From Micromonospora sp. MP36 (GTDB lineage: Bacteria > Actinomycetota > Actinomycetes > Mycobacteriales > Micromonosporaceae), in contig NZ_VSFA01000033.1 of NCBI RefSeq assembly GCF_008119785.1, forward strand, positions 1 through 64,000: DNA of 64,000 bases, given 5' to 3'. Positions 16,084 through 24,129 of the stretch are shown piece after piece. The position numbers and the translations under genes were made by a program. Each line of letters opens with the position of its first letter. Positions within the stretch are counted from its first letter, which is position 1. The notes beneath the pieces were generated by a model that searched no databases, was not told where the DNA came from, and saw only the letters and a program-made list of their open reading frames with translations.

Positions 16084-17259
16084 TCAATCCGGTCGGTCCT
16101 TGCCCGCGTCCTGCCCGCCGGGCGGCCGCCCGGTTGTGCCGTCCGTTCCGGCGGTTCGGCGGCCCGCCGACCCCGAGGCCCCGGGCGGGGCCGAGTCGGT
16201 GCCGTTGGCCGGCGCGGGCAGCGTACGCCGGCCGGCGGGAACGAACTCGCGGAGCAGGATCTGCACGATCCCGGCCACCGGGATGGCCAGCAGGGCGCCC
16301 AGCAGGCCGGCCAGTTCGGCGGCGAGCAGTCCGCTGACCAGCACGGTGAGCGGGTTGAGCCGGACCGCGCGGGCCATGATCACCGGTGCCAGGAAATGGT
16401 TCTCCGCCTGCTGATAGAGGATGAAGAAGACCAGCACCACCACGCCGGTGGTGGGCGATTTCAGGAACCCGGCGCCGATGGCGAGAATGGCGCCGATCGT
16501 CGCCCCGACCAGCGGGATCAGGTCCGCGAGGGCGACCAGTAGGGCGATCACCGCGGCGAACGGCACCCCGGTGAGCAGGAGCAGCACGAACGTCATCCCG
16601 CCGAGGAGCACGCTGATCAGCAGATTCCCGCTGATGTAGCCGGTGATGGTGCGGGAGGACTCGCGGCCGATCCGGCGCAGCCGCTCCGCGTGGCGGTCGC
16701 CGGCGAGGGCCAGTGTCGCCCTGATGATCTTCGGAGCCTCCAGCACCATCAGGTACGCGAGCACCACCACGAGGGCGACCCCGGCGAAGGTCTCGACCAC
16801 CCCCCGGAGCACCCCGAGGACCGGTTGGCCCAGCCGGGAGGCGTACTGCTCGAGCTGCCCGGCGTGGGAGGTGACGTACTGGAGGACGTGGAACCGGTTC
16901 AGCAGCTTGCCGACCGGTCCCTGGCCGGCCTTGGTCTCCCGCAGCAGCTCGGGCGCCCGTTCGGCGAACCGGCTCACCTCCTGCACGAGCGGCAGCACGA
17001 TTGCCGCGAGCAGCGCGGCGAGCAGCACGAAGGCGGCCACGAAGACCAGCAGGGTGGCCAGTGCGCGGCGCCGGACGAACCGGCGTTCCAGCCGGTCGAC
17101 CAGGGGCTTCAGGGCCACCGCGAAGAACGCCGCGACGGCGATCAGGATCAGCACCTGCCGGGTCGCCCGAATCAGCGCCAGCGCGGCCAGGGTGGCGAGC
17201 ACCAGCCCGATGACGATCAGTGTGCGCCGGGCCGTCGACCGATCGTCGGCGTTGCTCAT
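16084..17259 (-). CDS. AI-2E family transporter
   Basis: 391 residues with about eight membrane segments. Hydrophobic segments at both ends surround a long central soluble region, the layout of AI-2E (YdiK/PerM/TqsA) proteins. Family motifs are visible in LIPLVGATIGAILAIGAGF and in NHFLAPVIMARAVRLNPLTV. The family includes exporters of small molecules and Na+/H+ antiporters; substrate unknown. The last 40 residues are Pro/Gly-rich and disordered. ATG 17259 lies almost at the predicted transcription start of a SigB-type promoter, so the message is probably leaderless. Confidence 0.9.
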   Translation of the reverse strand: MSNADDRSTARRTLIVIGLVLATLAALALIRATRQVLILIAVAAFFAVALKPLVDRLERRFVRRRALATLLVFVAAFVLLAALLAAIVLPLVQEVSRFAERAPELLRETKAGQGPVGKLLNRFHVLQYVTSHAGQLEQYASRLGQPVLGVLRGVVETFAGVALVVVLAYLMVLEAPKIIRATLALAGDRHAERLRRIGRESSRTITGYISGNLLISVLLGGMTFVLLLLTGVPFAAVIALLVALADLIPLVGATIGAILAIGAGFLKSPTTGVVVLVFFILYQQAENHFLAPVIMARAVRLNPLTVLVSGLLAAELAGLLGALLAIPVAGIVQILLREFVPAGRRTLPAPANGTDSAPPGASGSAGRRTAGTDGTTGRPPGGQDAGKDRPD

Positions 17260-17268
17260 CCGGCGCGC

Positions 17269-17293
17269 CTACCCGGCCTGGTCGCGGCGAAAC
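17269..17293 (-). promoter_or_regulatory. SigB/SigF-type promoter for the AI-2E transporter
   Basis: On the minus strand GTTT (17290-17293) and GGGTAG (17269-17274) are separated by 15 bases. The -10 element ends 10 bases before ATG 17259, consistent with leaderless translation. Confidence 0.6.
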
Positions 17294-17302
17294 CCCGGCG
17301 CG

Positions 17303-18103
17303 TCAGTCCTCGGTGAGGTCGGCGTCGGTGGCCGGGCGGGCGCCGGCGACGAACGCGTCGAGCGCCGCCCGGTGCAGCACGCTGCCGGGCACCGGGTCCC
17401 CCGCGGCGCGGGCCACGAGCCGGCGTACCGGCAGCCCGTCGGGGCGCGGGGCGGCGGCGAGCACCAGGTTGCCGTACCGCCGGCCGCGCAGCATCCGCCG
17501 GTCGGCGATCAGGCACACGTCGGCGAAGACGGCGCGCAGATTGGCCACCTGCGTGCGGGAGAAGACCAGCGGCGGCAGGTCGGTGACGTTCACCAGGTAG
17601 ATGCCGCCCGGGCGCAGCACCCGAGCCACCTCGGCGACGAACTCGACGCTGGTCACGTGCCGGGGCATCCGGGCCGCCCGGTAGACGTCGGCGAGCACCA
17701 GGTCGTACGCCTCGGCCGGCGCGGCGGCCACCGCCTCCCGGGCGTCCCCGATCTCCACGACGACCTCGGGCGGCACCGGGGGCAGCTCTCGGCGGACCAG
17801 TTCGATCACGGCCGGCTCCCGCTCGACGACCCGCTGCGCGGAGCCGGGGCGGGTGGCGGCCAGCCAGCGCGGCAGGGTGAGCGCGCCCCCGCCCAGGTGC
17901 AGGGCGGTCAACGGACGTCTGGCCGGGGCGGCCAGGTCGACCACCGCGGCCATCCGCCGGACGTACTCGAAATGCAGGTGACGCGGGTCGGCGACGTCGA
18001 CGTAGGACTGCTCGACTCCGGCCGCGAGCAGGGTACGCCCGCTCGGCCGGGTCCGGTCCACGACGATCTCCAGGCCCTCCGCGCCGCTGCCCACGGCGGG
18101 CAA
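17303..18103 (-). CDS. Spermidine-synthase-like methyltransferase-fold protein
   Basis: About 266 residues. The start is uncertain: TTG 18103 or GTG 18094; no ATG/GTG exists further upstream before the neighbour's stop and terminator. The Rossmann motif LTALHLGGGALTLPRWLA, the acidic VVEREPAVIELV, and YDLVLADVYRAARMPRHVTSVEF match spermidine-synthase-like proteins. The substrate-binding aspartates of true spermidine synthases are only partly present. Actinobacterial members of this group are usually annotated as spermidine synthase or fused MFS/spermidine synthase without proof. Probably a SAM-dependent enzyme of unknown substrate. Confidence 0.82.
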   Translation of the reverse strand: MPAVGSGAEGLEIVVDRTRPSGRTLLAAGVEQSYVDVADPRHLHFEYVRRMAAVVDLAAPARRPLTALHLGGGALTLPRWLAATRPGSAQRVVEREPAVIELVRRELPPVPPEVVVEIGDAREAVAAAPAEAYDLVLADVYRAARMPRHVTSVEFVAEVARVLRPGGIYLVNVTDLPPLVFSRTQVANLRAVFADVCLIADRRMLRGRRYGNLVLAAAPRPDGLPVRRLVARAAGDPVPGSVLHRAALDAFVAGARPATDADLTED

Positions 18104-18123
18104 CGGTACCCGTACGGAGTGGG

Positions 18124-18148
18124 GCCGGCGGGCGCGGTGCCCGCCGGC
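18124..18148 (-). terminator. 10-bp hairpin between two minus-strand genes
   Basis: GCCGGCGGGC pairs perfectly with GCCCGCCGGC around a 5-base loop, 12 bases after the stop of the DUF2267 fusion gene and upstream of the spermidine-synthase-like gene. Confidence 0.65.
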
Positions 18149-18159
18149 CCTGCGGCGGC

Positions 18160-19137
18160 TCAACCGGCGTTCATGCCGGCGCCCGCCTCGTCGATCGCGG
18201 CGTCGACCCGCCGGGCCAGGTCCACGTCCTGCGCCGTCACCCCGTCGACCGGTCGGCTCCGTACGGTGATCATGGCGCTGTCCGGTTCCGGTCGGCCGAT
18301 CTGCGGGCCGCGCCCGGTCTCGACGCGGAGCTGGTCGAGCTGGTCGAGCACCCGGTCCAGGTTGCCGGCCGGCAGCTCGATGGTGCGCACCAGCGACTGT
18401 CGGTCGCTGGACCAGTACGGCAGGCTGGCGAGCGCGTCGCGCAGCTCCTGCTCGTTCAGCGGCGCGGTGGCGGACGTCGGGCCCACCAGGCCGCCGCCGG
18501 GCTCCGGCGGTGCGAGCAGATCCCGCAACCCGTCCGGTACGCGCAGCGACTCGACCAGGTCGCCGTCGGCGTCGGCCAACGCGGCCAGGGTCGCCTCGGC
18601 CTGGTAGCGCGCCTGCTCCGGGCTGAGCCGGCTGCGCCGGCCCACCTCGGCCAGGAAGCCGGGCAGGTCCCGGTGTCGGCCGATGCCGTCCACCGGCACC
18701 ACGTCGTGCAGCTTCACCGGCACCGCCGCGAGCAGCCGTTCCCGCTCGGCCTCGTCGAGCGCCCAGGCCAGCGCGAGCACGGTCGCCTCCGCCGCGACCT
18801 TGGCGGTGGAGAAGTCCACCCCCGCGCGCCGGCTGACGTTGTCGACCAGATCCCGGTAGCCCACCGTGGTGACCCCCGGGGCCTCCGGGGTCCGCTCGGG
18901 CAGGGGCCGGGGACGCTCCGGCACGCCGCCCGGCGGGGGCGCGGGGCCGCCCCGCGTGGTGTCCGGCTTGTGGCGCCCGGCCGGCGCCGGCCCGGACCGT
19001 TCGCGCTGGTCCAGCGAGGTGATCTGCTTGGACGCGCTCAGGCTGGCGCCGGTCTGGCTCGGCCGCCGGCCGCGTTCCCGGGCCTCCCGGGCCAGGGTCC
19101 GGCGGCGCTGGTTGTCGCCCTCCATCTGCTTGCGCAT
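18160..19137 (-). CDS. DUF2267 protein fused to a pterin-4a-carbinolamine-dehydratase-like domain
   Basis: 325 residues from ATG 19137 (GAGG-type site upstream; the frame to 19290 is not supported). Layout: basic N-terminus with RRTLAREARERGRRPSQTG, a Pro-rich linker (about 50-90), two DUF2267 repeats (about 93-220, with GYRDLVDNVSRRAGVDF and FLAEVGRRSRLSPEQARYQA). The C-terminal domain (about 235-320; ELRDALASLPYWSSDRQSLV, then VDGVTAQDVDLARRVDAAID) follows the pterin dehydratase fold. The catalytic His-His of active enzymes is missing, so it is likely a binding or scaffold domain. It has a SigB-type promoter. Confidence 0.8.
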   Translation of the reverse strand: MRKQMEGDNQRRRTLAREARERGRRPSQTGASLSASKQITSLDQRERSGPAPAGRHKPDTTRGGPAPPPGGVPERPRPLPERTPEAPGVTTVGYRDLVDNVSRRAGVDFSTAKVAAEATVLALAWALDEAERERLLAAVPVKLHDVVPVDGIGRHRDLPGFLAEVGRRSRLSPEQARYQAEATLAALADADGDLVESLRVPDGLRDLLAPPEPGGGLVGPTSATAPLNEQELRDALASLPYWSSDRQSLVRTIELPAGNLDRVLDQLDQLRVETGRGPQIGRPEPDSAMITVRSRPVDGVTAQDVDLARRVDAAIDEAGAGMNAG

Positions 19138-19181
19138 CGTCGCACCTCGTTCCTCTTCGGGTTGCGCCTTCCGCCGCCCGC

Positions 19182-19207
19182 CTTCCCGGTGCTCCCAGGA
19201 AGGAAAC
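19182..19207 (-). promoter_or_regulatory. SigB/SigF-type promoter for the DUF2267 fusion
   Basis: On the minus strand GTTT (19204-19207) and GGGAAG (19182-19187) are 16 bases apart, with the ribosome-binding site and ATG 19137 about 40 bases downstream. Confidence 0.5.
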
Positions 19208-19340
19208 GGGGGGCGTTCCGGCGGCCGGCCGGGCTGGCCGACGAGCTTCATTCGCTGGGGGTGAGGGTCGCTCACCCGGTGCGGTTCCACGATCGGGATG
19301 GACCGAAAGACTTCCGACGCACGCGGAAGGGAAGGTCGCC

Positions 19341-19655
19341 ATGAAGAGGATCGCCGAGATCGTTCCCGCCCGACCCGGCTGGTACGCCCGGTGGCAGGTC
19401 AGCCCGGAAACCACCCGCTGTTACCCGGTCACCCTGTGGGCGCTCCTTGAGGAGGCCGACGGCACCGGCCGCGAGGTCGTCGGCGTCGACTGTGTGGGGC
19501 AGTGGCCCGGTGCGGACGACAACGACGCGGCTGGGACATTCGTCCGCTATCTCTTCCAGACGCCCGACACCGGCGCACCCGAGGACGCCGAGTCCCCCAC
19601 GCTCGGCGAGCTGCGGGAAGCCGGTCCGCGGCTGCAACCGGTCACCGCGGCCTGA
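19341..19655 (+). CDS. Hypothetical protein
   Basis: 104 residues; AAGGGAAGG precedes ATG 19341 at good distance. I do not recognise a family. It is a soluble, acidic protein starting MKRIAEIVPARPGWYARWQV, with one tryptophan-rich patch and a Pro/Glu-rich C-terminus. It is divergent from the DUF2267 fusion and ends in a strong terminator, so it is monocistronic. The CTTCCG/CGGAAG inverted repeat at about 19311-19329, just before its ribosome-binding site, could be a regulator site. Confidence 0.75.
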   Translation: MKRIAEIVPARPGWYARWQVSPETTRCYPVTLWALLEEADGTGREVVGVDCVGQWPGADDNDAAGTFVRYLFQTPDTGAPEDAESPTLGELREAGPRLQPVTAA

Positions 19656-19667
19656 GCCACCCTCCCC

Positions 19668-19700
19668 GGCCCCCGGCCCCTGGTCCCAGGGTCGGGGGCC
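19668..19700 (+). terminator. Nested hairpin terminator
   Basis: An outer 8-bp stem (19668-19675 with 19693-19700) encloses an inner 6-bp stem CCCTGG/CCAGGG, 12 bases after the stop at 19655. In the rest of the 19656-19996 gap I see only a possible -10 box TACACT at 19945-19950 ahead of the STAS gene. Confidence 0.75.
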
Positions 19701-19996
19701 ACCCCTGTCTCCGGGCGGCCACTCAACCCGCGTCGCGGGTCTCGGGTCACCGGGGCCGCCGCCGCCCGACCCAGCTCGCCCGAGCCGGCCGGTGCGGTCG
19801 GCCGCACCCTCGGCCACTATGGACGGCGGCGCCGCGACGGTCCCCGGACGGCGCGCTGCCTCGACCGGCCCCGGGTGGTCGACGAGCTGGCGGCGCGGCC
19901 GAAGCGGTGACCGGTCGGATGCGGGCGCCGGCGGGGAACCTGCGTACACTTGCTGCACTGCAAACGTCCGCCGTTGGTTGAGCGAGAGGGGCCCCG

Positions 19997-20344
19997 GTGA
20001 CGTTCACCGTCACGTACGCCCAGCGGGACGGGGGTGCGGCCCACCTCCGGCTCGCCGGCGAGCTCGACCTGAGCACCGCTCCGGAGCTCAACGCCGCCAT
20101 CGACCGGCTGGCCGCCGACGGGCAGCGGGAGCTGCTGGTGGACCTCAGCGAGCTGACCTTCTGCGACTCGTCGGGCATCGCGGCCTTCGTGCGCGGCGAC
20201 AACCGTGCCGCGGCCGAGGGTGGCTGGTTGCGCATCACCGGGGCGACCGGCCGGGTGGCCCGGGTGCTCCAGGTGACCGGGGTGGCCGAGCTGCTGCGGT
20301 ACGAGGCGGATGTCTCCGGCCCGGCCTCGTCGTCCGGCCCGTGA
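19997..20344 (+). CDS. STAS-domain anti-sigma factor antagonist
   Basis: 115 residues from GTG, with GAGAGGGG upstream. It is a single STAS domain with the canonical phosphorylation site: LVDLSELTFCDSSGIAAFV, the serines being at 58-59. Such proteins (RsbV/SpoIIAA type) bind a kinase-type anti-sigma factor when unphosphorylated and so free a SigB/SigF-type sigma factor; phosphorylation by the HATPase partner switches them off. No partner is adjacent; candidates in this window are the STAS-HATPase protein at 59703 and the sigma-STAS fusion at 56415. It is followed after 70 bases by a response regulator. Confidence 0.92.
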   Translation: MTFTVTYAQRDGGAAHLRLAGELDLSTAPELNAAIDRLAADGQRELLVDLSELTFCDSSGIAAFVRGDNRAAAEGGWLRITGATGRVARVLQVTGVAELLRYEADVSGPASSSGP

Positions 20345-20414
20345 TCGGATAGATTTCCCCGCCATGGGTGACCCGCGCGGTCCCGTTCCGCAGTCGAGAC
20401 GAAGCAGGTAGGTA

Positions 20415-20861
20415 ATGGGTCCAGGCACCTCGAACCCTGTTCGCATTCTCGTGGTGGACGACGACCCGGGTGACGTCCTGATGATCGAGGAAGCCCTGGT
20501 GGACTCGGACGTCGACAAGGTCATCGACGTGGTCAACGACGGCCAGGAGGCGATGGAGTTCCTCCGGCGCGAGGGCCGGCACACCGAGGCCCGGCGTCCG
20601 GACATGATCCTGCTCGACCTCAACATGCCCCGGATGGACGGGCGGCAGGTGCTCGGCGCGGTCAAGGGGGACGAGGACCTCCGAACCATCCCGATCGTCG
20701 TGCTGACCACCTCCAACGCCGACACCGACATCCTCGGCAGCTACACCCTCCAGGCCAACGCGTACGTGACGAAGCCGATGGACCTGGACGCCTTCAACGA
20801 CGTGGTGCACCGCATCGACGAGTTCTTCGGCCGGGTGGTCGTCCTCCCCAAGCGCCCCTGA
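20415..20861 (+). CDS. Rcp1-like single-domain response regulator
   Basis: 148 residues, one CheY-like receiver. VRILVVDDDPGDVLMIEEAL holds the acidic pocket, DMILLDLNMPRMDG the phosphorylated aspartate, IPIVVLTTSNADTD the switch threonine and YVTKPMDLDAF the lysine. The DDDPGD motif and the longer length place it with the Rcp1 group, which often partners phytochromes or hybrid kinases. It has no output domain. No histidine kinase is adjacent; it may work with the STAS protein just upstream in a phosphorelay (inference from position only). Confidence 0.92.
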   Translation: MGPGTSNPVRILVVDDDPGDVLMIEEALVDSDVDKVIDVVNDGQEAMEFLRREGRHTEARRPDMILLDLNMPRMDGRQVLGAVKGDEDLRTIPIVVLTTSNADTDILGSYTLQANAYVTKPMDLDAFNDVVHRIDEFFGRVVVLPKRP

Positions 20862-20965
20862 GCGCGCGGATACTGAACATTTTTTCGGAACCGCCGCGGC
20901 GGCGGCCGGGAGCCCGCAGGATCGGCAGGTGGGGACGTGACACCAGCTGCCTGGGGGGCGACAGA

Positions 20966-21487
20966 ATGAGGTTCTCGGTCGTTGAGGCCGGCTACGACCA
21001 GCGGCAGGTGGACGCCTGCCTGGACGAGCTGGCGATCCGGTTGGTCCGGCTCGCGGCGCGCGCGGAGAGCGCGGGCGGCGCCGGCCGCGAGTGGGACCAG
21101 ATCCGGCAGGAGGCGACGCAGCTCTGCGATTTCCTGCACCGGCGCACCGCGCCGGTCGAGGTCGACGTGGCCGCCGTGCGGGCCGGGGCGTCGGCGGTGG
21201 AGCGGGAGGCGGCGGAGCTGCTGGCCGAGGCCCGCAGCGAGCTGGAGGCCGCCCGGCAGGAGGCCCGCCAGGTGCGCGAGCAGGCGTACGCCGAGGCGGT
21301 GCGGGCGCGCCGGGACTTCGAGGCGGCGCTGCTGGCCCGCCGGCGGCGCGCGGCCCAGGTGGAGGAGATGCTGGCCGGGGCACCCGGCGACGTGGTGCCG
21401 GCGGACACCCCGACCGCCGCCGCCGGGGTGCCGGCGACCCGGGTCGGCGCTGGCGGTCCCGGGCCGGCCGAGCGGAGCGCCGCCTGA
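20966..21487 (+). CDS. DivIVA-like coiled-coil protein
   Basis: 173 residues. The start MRFSVVEAGYDQRQVDACLDEL resembles the N-terminal membrane-binding segment of DivIVA-domain proteins (GYD..QVD..L). An Ala/Glu/Arg-rich helical region from about residue 65 to 135 (REAAELLAEARSELEAARQE) would form a coiled coil, followed by a Pro/Ala-rich tail. DivIVA/Wag31 proteins mark poles and septa in actinobacteria; this short relative could be an accessory of polar growth. The first Arg/Phe positions fit but the match is partial, so the call is moderate. Confidence 0.7.
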   Translation: MRFSVVEAGYDQRQVDACLDELAIRLVRLAARAESAGGAGREWDQIRQEATQLCDFLHRRTAPVEVDVAAVRAGASAVEREAAELLAEARSELEAARQEARQVREQAYAEAVRARRDFEAALLARRRRAAQVEEMLAGAPGDVVPADTPTAAAGVPATRVGAGGPGPAERSAA

Positions 21488-21494
21488 GCGCTGC

Positions 21495-22328
21495 TCAGAC
21501 CAGGGCCGCGACCACCGTGGTGGCCCGCTCCTCGTGCTGGGCATACGCGTCGGGGAAGGCGGACACCTGCACGGCCTGGGCGGCCTGGGTGAGGCTCAGG
21601 TCTGCCCAGCCGGGCACCTCGTTGAGCGCGGTGAAGAAGGCGCGGGCCGCGTACGCCGGCCGCATCAGCTCGGCGACCGTGCCCCAGCCGCTGCTCGGCC
21701 GCTGCTGGAACAGCCCGACCGAGTCGTGGTCGGACCCGCTGCCCTGGTGCGGGTAGTCGTAGGACTCGGGCAGCACGTCGCTCGCGAGGTTGTAGAGGTT
21801 GCTCTCCTGCATGGCCGTGGCGACGGCGATGACGAGCGCCCGGCGCGGCAGCTTCATGGCCCGGCCGACGTCGACGATCACCTTGGCGTTGTCCATCTGG
21901 AGCTGGTCGAGTCCGGCGACCGGGCGGGGGCGCTTGGGCTTGGTCGGCTTCTTCGGCGTCTTCTTCTTCGTCGGGGTCGGGCTGGGCGTGGCGACCGGGA
22001 CCGGGGTGACCGGCACGGCGACGGGCGGCGCCGTCCGGGTGAAGTCCCGGGAGGCGCGCTGCTCCGTGGCGGCGCGGTCGGCCAGCACCTGCCGGACGGG
22101 CTCGTGCCGCTGGCCGGTGTCCTGGACGCCGACGAAGCCGATCAGGCCGAGACAGCAGGTCACGCCGGCGGCCAGCGCGACCCGGGCGGGCGTCGACCGG
22201 GCCGGGCCGCGGCGGCGCGGCGCGGCCCGATGCCGTCCGCTCCTCCGTTCGGCCGATGCGCTGTCGGTCGTCAGGCCACAGACGCACGTCTCGGTCAGGT
22301 TCTGCTGCGAGGGGTCGTCGGGGTGCAC
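21495..22328 (-). CDS. Membrane-anchored transglycosylase-like protein
   Basis: 277 residues. A basic N-terminus precedes one membrane segment (about residues 50-68, VALAAGVTCCLGLIGFVGV), then a Pro/Thr/Lys-rich linker (PTPTKKKTPKKPTKPKRP). The outer domain (about 140-277) contains ALVIAVATAMQESNLYNLAS, where the glutamate may be catalytic, and SVGLFQQRPSSGWGTVAELM. This layout is that of a wall-spanning lysozyme/transglycosylase-like protein, known as a hypothetical family in Micromonospora. Its C-terminus closely matches the gene fragment at 1-160. It overlaps nothing and converges on the DivIVA-like gene. Confidence 0.8.
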   Translation of the reverse strand: MHPDDPSQQNLTETCVCGLTTDSASAERRSGRHRAAPRRRGPARSTPARVALAAGVTCCLGLIGFVGVQDTGQRHEPVRQVLADRAATEQRASRDFTRTAPPVAVPVTPVPVATPSPTPTKKKTPKKPTKPKRPRPVAGLDQLQMDNAKVIVDVGRAMKLPRRALVIAVATAMQESNLYNLASDVLPESYDYPHQGSGSDHDSVGLFQQRPSSGWGTVAELMRPAYAARAFFTALNEVPGWADLSLTQAAQAVQVSAFPDAYAQHEERATTVVAALV

Positions 22329-22357
22329 CCGGAGAGGCTAGAGACCTTCGCGCCGGT

Positions 22358-22380
22358 TGCCACCGGGGTGATTGGTGGCA
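22358..22380. promoter_or_regulatory. Operator-like inverted repeat
   Basis: TGCCACC (22358-22364) and GGTGGCA (22374-22380) form a 7-bp inverted repeat with a 9-base spacer, 30-52 bases upstream of the start of the transglycosylase-like gene. The surrounding gap 22329-22650 is unusually AT-rich at 22425-22490 but shows no other feature I can name. Confidence 0.35.
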
Positions 22381-22650
22381 TGCGCCACAATTTGCCATGA
22401 TCCACGGGCCCATTACGCTCGGTGAATCACGAAAGCCGCCCTTCTTTCCTTTCGCATTTGTCGGTAATAACGGAAAGACCAGGACGAGGCCGGCAGATGA
22501 TCATCTTTGCGATGGTTCGACCGCGCCTCCTCCGTTCGGCCCATGCCAAGCCCGGCCGCCTGCGGCTCGTGTTTCAGCCGGGAGGCCCAACCGGGCCGTG
22601 GCCGCGGTATGCCGGGATCGCGCCCACCTGGCGTGGGCCGGCTCGATACG

Positions 22651-23610
22651 ATGCGGACGGTGACGGAGCAGATGGTGGATGAGCGTGCCGCCGGTGACCC
22701 CACCGGTCGTCCCGGCCGGCGGGGACTGCTGGTCAGCCTCCTCGCCGTGCTGCTCGCCGTGCTGCTCGCCGGCCACCGGGCGGTGCCCAACGTACGCGGC
22801 CTGGGCAGCCTCGTCGACAGCGTCACCCCGCTGCTCGGTCTGGGCGTACCGCCGCTCGCGCTGGCGGCGCTGCTGCGCCGGTCCCGGCGGGCGCTGCTCG
22901 CCGTGCTCCTTCCGGCGGTCGTCTGGGCCGCGCTCTTCGGCAGCGCCTGGCTGCCGTCGGCGGCCAGCGCCGGGCCGACCTCGGTCCGGGTGGCCAGCCA
23001 GAACCTGCGCTCCGGCAACCCCGACCCGGCGGCCACGGTCGGCGCGCTCGCCGGCGCCGAGGCGGACCTGATCGGGCTCCAGGAGGTCGACGACGACGAC
23101 CGCGTCGACGCGGCGCTGCGGGAGCGGTACCCGCACCGGGCCGCCGTGTCGACGGTGGCGCTGTGGAGCCGGTGGCCGATCCGCGACTCGGTCGGCGTGG
23201 ACACCGGCCTGGGCTGGGACCGGGCGCTACGGGCCGTGGTCGCCGCCCCGCAGGGCGACCTGGCGGTGTACGTGGTCCACCTGGGCTCCGCCCGGGCCGG
23301 GCACACCGCCACCCGCGACGAGACCCTCGCCGCACTGGCCGCCACGGTGCGGACCGACCCGGCCCCCCGGCTGGTGGTGCTCGGCGACCTGAACACCGCC
23401 ACCACCGACCGGGTCTTCGCGCCGCTCACCCGGCTGCTGCACGACGCGCAGGCCGACGCCGGTCAGGGCTTCGGGTTCACCTGGCCGGCTGAGCTGCCGG
23501 TGACCCGCCCCGACCACGTGCTCTACCGGGGATTGACCCCCACCGCGGCCGGGGTGCTGCAGACCCCGGACAGCGACCACCGGGCGGTGACCGCCGGCTT
23601 CCGCTGGTGA
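22651..23610 (+). CDS. Membrane-anchored endonuclease/exonuclease/phosphatase family protein
   Basis: 319 residues from ATG 22651 (GTG 22660 and ATG 22672, the latter with GGAG upstream, are alternatives). Two to three N-terminal membrane helices (about 24-105) are followed by an EEP domain. Family motifs: VASQNLRSGN (metal-binding Asn), LIGLQEVDDDD (Glu), LVVLGDLNTATTD (Asp-Leu-Asn) and TPDSDHRAVTAGF (catalytic Asp-His). The enzyme faces the outside if the helices form an N-terminal anchor, and probably hydrolyses phosphodiesters or phospholipid head groups. Related Mycobacterium and Streptomyces proteins are uncharacterised. Confidence 0.88.
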   Translation: MRTVTEQMVDERAAGDPTGRPGRRGLLVSLLAVLLAVLLAGHRAVPNVRGLGSLVDSVTPLLGLGVPPLALAALLRRSRRALLAVLLPAVVWAALFGSAWLPSAASAGPTSVRVASQNLRSGNPDPAATVGALAGAEADLIGLQEVDDDDRVDAALRERYPHRAAVSTVALWSRWPIRDSVGVDTGLGWDRALRAVVAAPQGDLAVYVVHLGSARAGHTATRDETLAALAATVRTDPAPRLVVLGDLNTATTDRVFAPLTRLLHDAQADAGQGFGFTWPAELPVTRPDHVLYRGLTPTAAGVLQTPDSDHRAVTAGFRW

Positions 23611-23616
23611 GAGCGG

Positions 23617-24045
23617 TCAGTGCCGGCCGCCGTCCGCCGGCGTGACGGTCAGCCGGTGCCGGCTGTTGTCGCCGCTGGAGAACGGCCACAGCCGGTCGGC
23701 GTGCACCACCAGGTCGGCCAACTGCTCACGGGTCAGGCCGGCGGAGGAGATCTCGGCGTGCACGTCGGCCCGGTACCGGCCGTCGTCGTCGCGGCCGAGC
23801 CTCGCCTCCGCGGTCACCTCGACGGTGTGCGCCTCGTCGGTGATCTCGGCGGCCGCCTCCACCGCCGCGTGGTGCAGGCAGGACGCGAACGCGGCGGCGA
23901 GCAGCTGTTCCGGCGTCAGCCCGGTGCAGTGCGGCGCCAGCGGGGACGCCAGGGCCGTGGAGAGCCCGCCGTCGTCGGTGCGTACGTGACCGCCCGCGGC
24001 GGTCGCCGTGGCCTTCTCGTGCAGCCCGGAACTCGGATCCGACAT
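23617..24045 (-). CDS. OsmC/Ohr family peroxiredoxin
   Basis: 142 residues from ATG 24045, preceded by GGGAGG; the frame up to 24066 is an alternative without a site. The central motif LTPEQLLAAAFASCLHHAAVE carries the peroxidatic cysteine and helix; the second cysteine of OsmC/Ohr is not obvious, and SSAGLTREQLADLVVHADRLWPFSS ends with the typical C-terminal fold. These enzymes reduce organic hydroperoxides with thiols. The gene is preceded by a SigB-type promoter, in keeping with an oxidative or general stress role. Confidence 0.88.
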   Translation of the reverse strand: MSDPSSGLHEKATATAAGGHVRTDDGGLSTALASPLAPHCTGLTPEQLLAAAFASCLHHAAVEAAAEITDEAHTVEVTAEARLGRDDDGRYRADVHAEISSAGLTREQLADLVVHADRLWPFSSGDNSRHRLTVTPADGGRH

Positions 24046-24074
24046 CGCGTTCCTCCCGTCGCTCACCCGCCCGG

Positions 24075-24099
24075 CTACCCGGCCCCCGCCCGGCGAAAC
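24075..24099 (-). promoter_or_regulatory. SigB/SigF-type promoter for the OsmC gene
   Basis: On the minus strand GTTT (24096-24099) and GGGTAG (24075-24080) are separated by 15 bases; the ribosome-binding site GGGAGG and ATG 24045 follow at normal distance. Confidence 0.65.
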
Positions 24100-24129
24100 C
24101 GGCCCGGAACGCGCCGCCGAGCGGCGGCG

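Noticed and set aside
22329..22420. A c-di-AMP (ydaO-type) riboswitch in front of the transglycosylase-like gene
   Set aside because: Such riboswitches often precede cell-wall hydrolases in actinobacteria, so I looked for the conserved blocks, but none are present in the upstream region.
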